Shown: piece by piece, positions 6,224 to 14,286 of the stretch
Layout of the letters: every line of letters begins with the position of its first letter
Position numbering within the stretch: the stretch's first letter is position 1
Source of the DNA: Ferruginivarius sediminum
GTDB taxonomy: Bacteria > Pseudomonadota > Alphaproteobacteria > Kiloniellales > Rhodovibrionaceae
Assembly: GCF_003344765.1 (NCBI RefSeq)
Contig: NZ_QPMH01000028.1
Coordinates: forward strand, 1 to 43,355
Reading direction: 5' to 3'
DNA length: 43,355 nt
The notes under the pieces: generated by a model
Seen by the model: the letters and a program-made list of their open reading frames with translations, nothing else
The model's database searches: none
Told to the model about the DNA's origin: nothing
Position numbers and translations under genes: made by a program

Positions 6224-8890
6224 ATGACGCGGGTCTCCGGGTATCGCGAAGCAGAGGCAGCCGAAAGCAAGCTTGACAATAACGAAGGCGAGGCACCGGG
6301 CGATGCAACCGGCGTGCCCGCGCAGCGCGGCAAGCATGGACGCTTCGGCATCAAGGTGCGCCTCTTCGCGGCATTCGGCGGTGTGGCGGTCCTGACGGTG
6401 GCCGCCGGCGCGGTGGCCTGGCTGTCCTATGCATATGCCGAGCGGACCTTCGGCGATGTCGCGCAGAAGGGGGTGCCGGCGATGTCTGCCGCCGTCGGCC
6501 TGCAGGCGGAAAGTGGCTGGCTGTCCGCCGCCGCGCCGAAGCTGGCCGGGGCCGAAAGCGAGACCAAGCGTCAGGAGATCATGGCGGAACTCGACGCGCA
6601 TGCGGCCACCATGGCGGCCCGCGTCGAGGACTTGCAGGCGCTCGACGTCAGCGAACAGGCAACGGCCGCCATCCGCGAGTCGGCGGACAAGCTGCGCGGG
6701 AACATGAACCGCCTCGATGCGGCGGTCGGCAAACAACTGAAGGCCAAGGCGCGGGTCGACGAAAGCATCGGCAAGCTGGACGAAGCGCACGCCGCGCTTC
6801 TGGATGAGTTGAAGCCGATGATCGACTCGGCAAACACGGCCTTGATCACGGGTACGCTCAAGGTCAGCGACGAGAGCGCGGAAGCCTTGAACGACCTGCT
6901 GGAACGCCGCGTGGGCGACCTGCGTAAGCTTCTGTCCATGCGCGCCGACGTGAACCGCATCATGGCGCTGCTGACAGAGGCGCAGCACGTGGATATCGTC
7001 CCCCGCCTTGGCGCGATCGAGATGAACATGGAAGAGCCTGTCGCCCGGATGCGCGAGGCGATGAAGGTCGTCCCGGAGAGCCAGGCCGGCAACCAGGTTC
7101 GCACGCCCGGTGAGCTGCTGATCTCCTATGCCGCGAGCGACAACACCGTCATGGACATGCGCCGGGCCGCGCTGAACGGTGAGGAAGGCGCGGAAAAGGA
7201 ACTCGACCGGGCCATGGGCAGTGCGGGCAGCATGCACGAAACGCTGCTGACGGCGCTCGCTCCGATGATCGAAAAGGTGAGCGACGAACTGGTCGAGGGC
7301 GCGGAGGATCTCGCCGATGAGAATGGCGAGCGTATCCTGGCCCTGATGGACACCGAGATGGCGACGCTGCGGACATACCTGGAGGTCCAGTCACTCGCCA
7401 ACCACGCTGCCGGACTGATCGCGACCGCGGCGAACGCCGACAACAACGACCGCCTCGATGTCATGCAGCGCCAGTTCGAGGAAGACGTTCGGAAGATCTA
7501 TGCGAAGCTTGCCACGTTGGGTGGCGGCACGGCCGTCGAGCTGGATAGCCGTATTGCCGTGCTGGCGGACCTGGGGCAGGGAGATGAGACGGTCTTCTCC
7601 CTGCGCGCCGCGCAGCTTGCCGCGGCGCAGGAGGCCGAGGACATCCTGGCGGATACGCGCGGCGTCGCCGCTTCCCTGGCGAATAGCGTGCGCGGCGTCG
7701 TCGGCCAGACGCGCCAGCGCATGGAGGCGGGCACCGACAGCGTCGCTTCGGCTTTCGCGCAGGGCAAGATCTGGCTTGGCGCGATCGTGGCAGCCAGCCT
7801 GCTGGTCGCGGGGCTCGTGGCTTGGCTCTATGTCGCGCGGAGCCTGGGCCGGCGCCTGGACCGCCTGACGCACGCCACGCAGGCGGTTGCGGACGGCGAT
7901 ATGGATGCCGAGATCGACACCGCTGGCAGCGACGAGATCGCCCGCATGGCCTCCGCCCTCCTGGTGTTCCGCGACGGGCTGGCGGAGGCGGAAGCGGCCA
8001 ATCGGCGCGCGTCGCAGGAGCGCCAGCGCGCCCAGGAAGCCCGCCGCGAGGACATGCTGAAACTGGCCGAAAGCTTCGAATCCACGGTCAGCGCCGCGGT
8101 CGACAAAGTCTCCACGGCCGCTTCCGGGATGCACGAAACCGCCGAGGGCATGGCCGCGACCGCCCAGCAGACCAGCCGGCAAAGCAAGGCCGCGGCGAGC
8201 GCCACGGAATCGGCCAGCGCCAACGTGCAGACCGTGGCGAGCGCATCGGAAGAACTGGCGGGATCGATCTCCGAAGTCAGCCGGCAGGTCGGGCAGTCCA
8301 GCAAGATGGCCGCCGAGGCGACCGAACGCGCGCAGCACACCGACGAGACGGTGCGTGGCCTGCAGCAGGCGGCGCAGAAGATCGGCGACGTCGTGAAACT
8401 TATCCAGGACATCGCCGAGCAGACCAACCTGCTGGCGCTGAACGCCACTATCGAGGCGGCGCGCGCGGGCGAGGCCGGCAAGGGCTTTGCCGTCGTGGCC
8501 AGCGAGGTGAAGCAGCTTGCCAACCAAACGGCGCAGGCGACGGAGGAAATCTCGGAGCAGATCGGTGGCGTTCAGGCCGCGACGGACGAGGCCGCGGCGG
8601 CGATCGGCGGAATCGTGCAAACCATCAACGAGATCAACGAGATCTCGGGCACCATTGCCGCTGCCGTCGAACAGCAGACCGCCGCGACCGAGGAGATCGC
8701 CCAGAACGCGCAGCGCGCCGCCTCGGGTGCGCAGGACGTGGGACAGAACATCGCGGGCGTCGATCAGGCCGCCGGCGAAACCGGGCAGGCCGCGCAGGAG
8801 GTTCTTGCCTCCGCCGGCGAACTGGGGAAGCTCTCCACAACGCTACGCCAGGAGGTCGACGGCTTCCTCGCGCACGTTCGGGCCGCTTAA
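6224..8890 (+). CDS. Methyl-accepting chemotaxis protein with large periplasmic sensor domain
   Basis: An 888-residue transmembrane chemoreceptor. After a polar N-terminus (about 45 residues) come TM1 near 47-70, a roughly 440-residue, largely helical periplasmic region, TM2 near 516-540, HAMP, and the cytoplasmic signalling hairpin. The invariant tip DIAEQTNLLALNATIEAARAGEAGKGFAVVA lies near 730-760. The periplasmic region begins with VPAMSAAVGLQAESGWLSAAAP and looks like a doubled helical-bundle sensor of the TorS type. It would signal to CheA/CheW, which are not in this window. No C-terminal CheR-tethering pentapeptide is seen. I prefer ATG at 6224 (GGGGTG just upstream) over GTG at 6209. 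It is convergent with ehuB, 25 bases apart. Confidence 0.93.
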   Translation: MTRVSGYREAEAAESKLDNNEGEAPGDATGVPAQRGKHGRFGIKVRLFAAFGGVAVLTVAAGAVAWLSYAYAERTFGDVAQKGVPAMSAAVGLQAESGWLSAAAPKLAGAESETKRQEIMAELDAHAATMAARVEDLQALDVSEQATAAIRESADKLRGNMNRLDAAVGKQLKAKARVDESIGKLDEAHAALLDELKPMIDSANTALITGTLKVSDESAEALNDLLERRVGDLRKLLSMRADVNRIMALLTEAQHVDIVPRLGAIEMNMEEPVARMREAMKVVPESQAGNQVRTPGELLISYAASDNTVMDMRRAALNGEEGAEKELDRAMGSAGSMHETLLTALAPMIEKVSDELVEGAEDLADENGERILALMDTEMATLRTYLEVQSLANHAAGLIATAANADNNDRLDVMQRQFEEDVRKIYAKLATLGGGTAVELDSRIAVLADLGQGDETVFSLRAAQLAAAQEAEDILADTRGVAASLANSVRGVVGQTRQRMEAGTDSVASAFAQGKIWLGAIVAASLLVAGLVAWLYVARSLGRRLDRLTHATQAVADGDMDAEIDTAGSDEIARMASALLVFRDGLAEAEAANRRASQERQRAQEARREDMLKLAESFESTVSAAVDKVSTAASGMHETAEGMAATAQQTSRQSKAAASATESASANVQTVASASEELAGSISEVSRQVGQSSKMAAEATERAQHTDETVRGLQQAAQKIGDVVKLIQDIAEQTNLLALNATIEAARAGEAGKGFAVVASEVKQLANQTAQATEEISEQIGGVQAATDEAAAAIGGIVQTINEINEISGTIAAAVEQQTAATEEIAQNAQRAASGAQDVGQNIAGVDQAAGETGQAAQEVLASAGELGKLSTTLRQEVDGFLAHVRAA

Positions 8891-8915
8891 AAGGATGTAG
8901 GCGACGCGCCGGCGT

Positions 8916-9788
8916 TCAGTCCCCGGCGCAGAGGGCCGCTGTTGTTTTGTCGGGGGCCATGTCCTTGTCGAAGCCGAACGGTTCGACCGTGGACCAATGC
9001 TCGGGGGTGTCGACGAACGCCTTGAGACGCTTGTTGAACGCCTCCAACAAGTCGCTGTCCGCATGCCGCACCGCGAAGGCCCCATAGCCGACCTTCTTGC
9101 CGCCGTTCGCCTCTGGATAGAACTGCGGCGTCGACTCCATTTCGCTCAGGTTCCGCTGTTCCAGCAAGGTCCGCACGGTGAGTGCGGTCATCGCCACGGC
9201 GTCGACCTCGCCCCGCTGCAGCGCACGCAGCGCCGCGTCGTAATCGGCGTAGAGCAGCGCGCGGTCGCCGGGAATGCCCGCCTCGTAGGCATAGTTGTAC
9301 TCGACCGTTCCGGCCATGATCCCGACCTTGGCTTGATGATTCGCCGCCACCGTCTCGAAATTCCTCAGGCCTTTCGGGTTGCCCTTCTTCACGGCGAAAG
9401 CCTCGCCGATCCTGTAGGTGGGAGCCGTGAACGCCACCTGCTCGCAGCGATCCGGCGTCACGTACATGCCTGCCGCGATCATGTCGATGTTGCCGGCGTT
9501 CAACTCTGGGATCAGTTCGCCGAAATTGACCACGACGGGCTCAAGCTCGATCTCCGGGTCGATATCGGCAAAGATTTTGCGCGCGATTTCGGGGGCCTCG
9601 CCCGTGAGGCGGCCGTTTTCGTCCACGTAGCCGTAGGGCCTCTCGTTCGCGACGCCGACCCGGACCTTGTTCTCTTCCTTGATCCGCTCCAGCGTCGTCT
9701 CGGCCGCGCCCGGCCACGCCGCGCAGGCGGCCGCGAGGACTATTGCAGCGCCGAAAAGCCAGCGCGCGAAAGGGTTTCGTGCAACCAT
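8916..9788 (-). CDS. ehuB: Ectoine/hydroxyectoine-type ABC transporter substrate-binding protein
   Basis: A 290-residue periplasmic family-3 solute-binding protein with signal peptide (MVARNPFARWLFGAAIVLAAA..., cleavage likely near GAA/E). Segments typical of EhuB are visible: RVGVANERPYGYVDENGRLTGEAPEIA, ELIPELNAGNIDMIAAGMYVTPDRCEQVAF, YRIGEAFAVKKGNPKGL, and the end PEHWSTVEPFGFDKD...LCAGD. EhuB delivers the compatible solutes ectoine and hydroxyectoine to the EhuACD importer. No permease or ATPase for it is in the window: upstream is an unrelated anchored coiled-coil protein and downstream a convergent chemoreceptor. It therefore either works with a transporter encoded elsewhere or serves as a chemotaxis ligand carrier. 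The ligand assignment rests on family resemblance. Confidence 0.82.
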   Translation of the reverse strand: MVARNPFARWLFGAAIVLAAACAAWPGAAETTLERIKEENKVRVGVANERPYGYVDENGRLTGEAPEIARKIFADIDPEIELEPVVVNFGELIPELNAGNIDMIAAGMYVTPDRCEQVAFTAPTYRIGEAFAVKKGNPKGLRNFETVAANHQAKVGIMAGTVEYNYAYEAGIPGDRALLYADYDAALRALQRGEVDAVAMTALTVRTLLEQRNLSEMESTPQFYPEANGGKKVGYGAFAVRHADSDLLEAFNKRLKAFVDTPEHWSTVEPFGFDKDMAPDKTTAALCAGD

Positions 9789-9912
9789 AAGCTCCCCCTA
9801 TCCCTGGCCATCGCGAACGGCGCTCCACATTCGGCCCGCCGCTGGGGCCCGGACTGTCCGGACCATAGAGCGTTCCAGCTTGTGACTTTCGACGCAAGCC
9901 CTGGATGTACAT

Positions 9913-10641
9913 TCAGGGGTAGGCGCAACGCTCCCAAGTAACTTCCACGAAAGCGCGCTTTCCCGCAATGATAGAAAACCGATGCTCTTTGCCATCGCGG
10001 ACAATTGAGTGGTGGATGGGCAGCGAACCCTCGACGCTGTCGGTCTCACCGCCCAGAAGCGTGAAGCGAACCGTCACCGGCTGGTCCGGATCGTACCACG
10101 CCTCGGCGCGGCCCTGGGCATCGGTGGCGGAGGCGCCTTCGGCCGAGACGGTGATGGTGCCATCGGCGAAGGCGACTGCCTGGCCGGCGCCGGTCGAAAG
10201 GGGCGTTTGCACGATGAAGCGGCGCGTCGCCGGCCCGGCATCGCATTCCGTGTTTTCGCTCGCCTTGCTGACAACGAAAGCCAGCCGGTCTGCCGACAAG
10301 CCGTCGTTTAACCGCTCGCGCACAAGCCCAAGCAGCTTCGCCGGGTCGCCGCTGGGAACCTCTTCGCGGTAGCGCTGCTGCCATGTCTGGAGCTCGTCCT
10401 GCGTTTCCTGCAGTTCCACGCGCAGATCGCGCTTCTCCTTCTCGACCTTGCTGAGGTCGGATTGCAGCGCATCCAGCTCTTCCTCAAGGCGGACAACCTC
10501 GATTCGGGCAAGTTGCGAACCCGTTTCGTAGGCAAACGCGCCGGCCGCACCGAGCGCGGCCAGGATCAGGATCCATTTGACAAGCGTCCAGCGCCTTTGC
10601 CGGCGCCGGCGAGAGCGGGTCTCCTGCAGCCCCAGAGTCAT
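9913..10641 (-). CDS. Membrane-anchored coiled-coil protein of unknown function
   Basis: Not recognised as a named family. From the ATG at 10641 it is 242 residues: a very basic RSRRRRQRR stretch, one TM segment (WILILAALGAAGAFAY), and a heptad-rich coiled coil (LARIEVVRLEEELDALQSDLSKVEKEKRDLRVELQ..., about 40-90). A C-terminal domain with a beta-rich look follows, ending FVEVTWERCAYP. The layout (basic cytoplasmic tip, single TM, periplasmic coiled coil plus globular head) is that of an envelope scaffold or accessory protein. An upstream in-frame start at 10746 would add 35 residues of low-complexity sequence. It is followed after 124 bases by ehuB on the same strand; no functional link is evident. 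Confidence 0.7.
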   Translation of the reverse strand: MTLGLQETRSRRRRQRRWTLVKWILILAALGAAGAFAYETGSQLARIEVVRLEEELDALQSDLSKVEKEKRDLRVELQETQDELQTWQQRYREEVPSGDPAKLLGLVRERLNDGLSADRLAFVVSKASENTECDAGPATRRFIVQTPLSTGAGQAVAFADGTITVSAEGASATDAQGRAEAWYDPDQPVTVRFTLLGGETDSVEGSLPIHHSIVRDGKEHRFSIIAGKRAFVEVTWERCAYP

Positions 10642-11039
10642 TGCGGTCCCCGGTTCGGTCTCATCGTTTCCTGGTACCCTCCCATAGGCCGCTTGGCCCG
10701 GAACCAACGGCGTGTGCATCGTCGAGCCCACCGCGCCCGCGCGCAAGGGGGCGGAATGGACGCTGGTTCAGGATTTTGGCGGTTGCGTGGCGACGGCTCG
10801 ACCGCCGTGCGTTGGATAGCGTCTCGCGGCTTGAAGGGAAAAGCTGCTCGCCGTGACTTGACTGTTTCGATATCAAGGCAAAAATAAATCATCCGGAAAC
10901 ACAAAATGTGTTAGTTTTTGAGCGTGTGGTAGCCAGGTGGGGAAAGCGCTATGACATCCGATCGAGTGCTTCTCCGTGATGCGGCGGCCGCGCGGGCGTG
11001 CGGGCGGGAGATTTGCGAAAACCTGTTGGGGAGTTGTCC
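10642..11039. other. Divergent intergenic region
   Basis: About 400 bases between the anchored coiled-coil gene (-) and the response regulator (+). The left part could code for an N-terminal extension of the coiled-coil protein. The right part, 10870-10960, is AT-richer and contains the palindrome at 10898-10912. No RNA gene is apparent. Confidence 0.5.
10898..10912. promoter_or_regulatory. Perfect inverted repeat, candidate operator
   Basis: AACACA-AAA-TGTGTT, six-base perfect arms around three A, in the AT-rich part of the divergent region about 130 bases before the response regulator start. It has the size and symmetry of a dimeric regulator site. The binding protein is unknown. Confidence 0.4.
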
Positions 11040-11750
11040 TTGACGACGACGGATGTGCTGGTCGCTGACGATCATGCGTTGTTCAGAGCCGGCCTGATCG
11101 AAATCCTGCGCCGTCGATTCGGCGATTCGCTGCGTGTCACCGAAGCGGAGAGCTTCGCGGATACTGTCGCCGTGCTGGAACATAGCGGTGAGTTCGACCT
11201 CGTGTTCTGCGATCTCGACATGCCCGACCTTGGCCGCGGGCGCAACCTCTCAAGCGTGGTATTCGCGGCCGGCCACGCCCCGGTCGTGGTTATTTCGGCG
11301 AGTTTGCACCAGAGTTCGATCCGCGGCGCCTTCGACCTTGGGGTGCGCGGCTACCTGCCCAAACGCGACAGTCTTGCCGTCCTGGACAAGTGCCTGGACG
11401 AGGTCCTGGCCGGGCGCACTTGCAGTCCCGATGTCGGCGAGGAGGTCGTCGTGCCAAGGGATTTCCGGGACCATGCCAGGCCGGAGGATACCTCGCCGTC
11501 CGTGCCCGACGTCCTGGCCAGGCTGACGAACCGGGAGCAGCGTGTGCTGGCCGGCGTTCTGCAAGGCTTGTCGAACAAGGAAATCGCGCGGCAGGCGAAC
11601 GTCAGCGACGCGACCATCAAGGTCCATATGCGCTCGATCTTCGACAAGCTGAACGTCAGCAACCGCACGCAGGCCGCGATGTGGGCGGTCCAGCGAATGG
11701 ATGCGCCGGCCCTGCGCGATCTCGTCTCCGGCTCGAGCGAGCGTTCTTAG
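11040..11750 (+). CDS. LuxR/NarL-family response regulator
   Basis: A 236-residue two-domain regulator. The receiver domain (about 1-125) has the acidic pair in VADDHALFRAGL, the phospho-accepting Asp58 in VFCDLDMPD, and Lys in RGYLPKRDS. The C-terminal LuxR DNA-binding domain has LTNREQRVLAGVLQGLSNKEIARQANVSDATIKVHMRSIFDKLNVSNRTQAA. The TTG start at 11040 is favoured by GGGGAG six bases upstream; a GTG at 10998 would add 14 residues without a good ribosome binding site. There is no adjacent histidine kinase, so it is an orphan whose partner may be one of the kinases elsewhere in the window or genome. tRNA-Arg follows on the opposite strand. Confidence 0.92.
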   Translation: MTTTDVLVADDHALFRAGLIEILRRRFGDSLRVTEAESFADTVAVLEHSGEFDLVFCDLDMPDLGRGRNLSSVVFAAGHAPVVVISASLHQSSIRGAFDLGVRGYLPKRDSLAVLDKCLDEVLAGRTCSPDVGEEVVVPRDFRDHARPEDTSPSVPDVLARLTNREQRVLAGVLQGLSNKEIARQANVSDATIKVHMRSIFDKLNVSNRTQAAMWAVQRMDAPALRDLVSGSSERS

Positions 11751-11782
11751 GCTTTCGGAAAGCAACGGGCTGGGCGTCTGAA

Positions 11783-11859
11783 TGGCGGACCCGGCAGGAT
11801 TCGAACCTGCGACCTTCGGCTCCGGAGGCCGACGCTCTATCCGGCTGAGCTACGGGCCC
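11783..11859 (-). tRNA. tRNA-Arg (anticodon CCG)
   Basis: A complete cloverleaf on the minus strand. It has acceptor GGGCCCG paired to CGGGUCC with discriminator G and encoded CCA; D-arm GCUC...GAGC; anticodon stem UCGGC/GCCGA around loop CUCCGGA, giving anticodon CCG for codon CGG; and T-arm GCAGG UUCGAAU CCUGC. Length is 77 bases. Confidence 0.97.
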
Positions 11860-12093
11860 GCATGCGAAGCGGGCGGACCATACGACAAAGCGATGTCGCC
11901 GACAATGGGGCTGTTGGGGATAATGTGAGCCGGGGCATTCGGGCGGTGGCCGGGTGCATCCCGCCGTCCCACGGCTTGGGCGATTGCCGGCCTGTGAGTT
12001 TCGTCACTGTCGCGCCCGCCCTTTTGCCGCATCCTTGACCTGTAGCGCGCCGGCGAAGGTGCGCGGTTCCATGGCCGACGAAGGAGCCCGGTC

Positions 12094-13650
12094 ATGATAC
12101 AGGATACGGTCAGTTTCTATTTCGGTGCCGCTTGCGTCGCGGTTTATGCCTGGGACCGTTTCAACAAGCCGCGCCCCCTACGGCATACGACAACGTGGGT
12201 GCAGTACCGATTGGCCGAGGTGGGCTATGTCATCGCCACCCTTGCGGTTTTCGCGGTCCTCGTATGGGTCATTAAAAGGCGTCCGGAGACCGTCGATTTC
12301 CTGTACCGGCTTGCAGGCAGCGACGGCGAGCCCGCTCAGGGCCTTTCCGCGCCGCTGGTGGCGGCGTTGTTCCTGACGGTGCTGCTGCCGAACATTCCGG
12401 TGCTGAAATCCATCGACCTGAAGATCAAGCTCGGTTTTCAGAAGCTCGGCGCGATACCTCGCCGTGCGCTCAGTCTGAGCTGGCGGTTGAACCGGCTCGA
12501 CTTCGAAATTCCGCGCTCAGAGGAAGGCAGGGTTCGCGAATTCCTGACGCTGCGCGGCATCGACCCGGCGCCGGTCCTGCAGGCGCCCGCCGGGACGGAA
12601 CTGGCTTCCTGGCGCCGCGCGGTGGCGATCTACGTCATGATACGGGCGTATTGCGATCACTTCGCCGATACACTGAAGTTCAGGGCCGACGAAGAGCTGG
12701 AGCGTATCGACGACGAATTCGACAAGACCTGCGATCTGGTGCGAATCGCCATGCAAAGCGGCGACCACCAGTCAGCCTCTTTCGACGCGCTGGCCAAGCA
12801 GATGCCCGGCCTTCAGCGCCAGCTTCATACTTTCGCCAGCCATGTCCTGCTGCTGGGCTATTCGAGCATGGCGCGGGTGGAGAGCCAGCTTGAGCGCATG
12901 GGTTTCCAGGGCGTTCGCGACGGCCACGGCTTACAGCTCGTGAACAACATCGCGGCGGTCGGCACGACGATCCTGGTATATTTCGTGATCTTCTTCGCCA
13001 TCGTCGTGAAAGTCACCGAGCTTGGTTCCGGCGACGCATTTCAGCGATTTGCGACCCTCGCGATTTCCATCGCCGTGACCATAGCGCTCGCCGTTGCCGC
13101 CGCGCTCCTGCTCAAGCGGACGCCGCCGGCGGCGAACAAGGCCGCGTCGGCGCCGCGCCGAAACGTGCTGCGATGCTGGCTGGCTGGGCTGCTTGCGGTT
13201 GTGGGCTGGTTCGTCGTGCAGTTCGTACGAAAGTTCGTGGAGAGCGATGACGGCCCGCTCGCGGTTGCGGACGCCTTGCTGTCCGTCTGGGGTTGGGCAT
13301 TGATCCCCTTCACCATCGCGTTCGTCATCTCGTTCCTGATCGACGATATAGACGGGCGAAGCTTCCGGGCGACCCGCCACCTGCGCCTGGTCGAAGGCGC
13401 GATCGTGTCGGCCGCCTATATCCTGGCGATGAGCCTGGCCCTGCTGGCCCTGGGCAAGATGAGCGTCGAGCCCGGCGGCACGGAGGGTCTCTTCCGGGAA
13501 GTCTCCTACATCGCCTCGCGCCTGTTTTCGGCAGGTGTCTTGGGTTTCGGCCTCGGCTACTTCGTGCCGGAGATGTACCGCGCGACACTTCGGGAGCGAG
13601 CCGAGGAGGATGCAGCACGGCAGCCGCGCGACGGTGTCGTTGCCGCATAG
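12094..13650 (+). CDS. Polytopic membrane protein of unknown function
   Basis: Not recognised. The product is 518 residues with about eight predicted TM segments: two near 41-61 and 83-102, then a long soluble stretch (about 110-275) with acidic/basic helices such as ADEELERIDDEFDKTCDLVRIAM, then a block of six TMs from about 281 to 495. The soluble middle contains MPGLQRQLHTFASHVLLLGYSSMARVESQLERMGF, which looks helical. The start is well supported by AAGGAG seven bases before ATG. It stands alone between the tRNA and a 636-base noncoding stretch. The two-TM/soluble/six-TM order resembles a sensor or transporter-like scaffold more than an enzyme, but no motif allows a function to be named. 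Confidence 0.8.
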   Translation: MIQDTVSFYFGAACVAVYAWDRFNKPRPLRHTTTWVQYRLAEVGYVIATLAVFAVLVWVIKRRPETVDFLYRLAGSDGEPAQGLSAPLVAALFLTVLLPNIPVLKSIDLKIKLGFQKLGAIPRRALSLSWRLNRLDFEIPRSEEGRVREFLTLRGIDPAPVLQAPAGTELASWRRAVAIYVMIRAYCDHFADTLKFRADEELERIDDEFDKTCDLVRIAMQSGDHQSASFDALAKQMPGLQRQLHTFASHVLLLGYSSMARVESQLERMGFQGVRDGHGLQLVNNIAAVGTTILVYFVIFFAIVVKVTELGSGDAFQRFATLAISIAVTIALAVAAALLLKRTPPAANKAASAPRRNVLRCWLAGLLAVVGWFVVQFVRKFVESDDGPLAVADALLSVWGWALIPFTIAFVISFLIDDIDGRSFRATRHLRLVEGAIVSAAYILAMSLALLALGKMSVEPGGTEGLFREVSYIASRLFSAGVLGFGLGYFVPEMYRATLRERAEEDAARQPRDGVVAA

Positions 13651-14286
13651 GGCGGCGGATCGCCCAACGAAAGCCAAGGTCTGGCGCATGAGGGTTCGAT
13701 CGATGCCGAGCCTGCCTCTTCCGCCACATGGACTTGCAGGGGTTTAAAATCCGCTGTTTTTTCCCGAGATTCGCGCTTCAGGGCGCGGGCGACATCATCC
13801 CCATCGCTTTCCGGCCCCATCGCTTTCCGACCCCGGCGAAAACCGGCCCTTGCAGCCGACCAGCCGACAGTTCACGACTTCGTATTTAACACTTTCGATT
13901 TCCATCGTCGTTAAGCTTGATAGCATGGAGAAATTAGAATATTAACCATGCGTGACTCGATGAACGTTAAGAATATGTGAATCCGTTGTCGGTTGTTCGG
14001 GGATTTAATAGGTTTTGATATTCAAATATCGGCGAAATTGGATTTCAAAGTGATCCAGTGGCCTTTGGATTTTGCGGTTTTATGCCGCTCGACATTCGCG
14101 TTAACGGAAAAATAACCAAACTTATTATTCCAGCATACACCTTAAAATTGCGCTAGCTTTTTTCTTTCGCACGAATCTGATGGGGTATATCGGCCTCGCA
14201 GGGGGCTGGGAGGTCATTCGTCCTGGCGGGGGGCGTGGCGAAACAACAATACCATCGGCGTCACTGCGCAATTTGAGGGAAGCCCC
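13651..14286. other. Long noncoding stretch, AT-rich in its second half
   Basis: No convincing ORF. A 16-base-period direct repeat (CCATCGCTTTCC at 13801 and 13817) lies in the first part. From about 13880 to 14160 the base composition drops well below the genome level and includes the near-palindrome GATATT-CA-AATATC at 14017-14030. The end supplies GAGGGA before the ATG at 14287. Likely a promoter/regulatory region; an unrecognised small RNA is possible. Confidence 0.5.
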
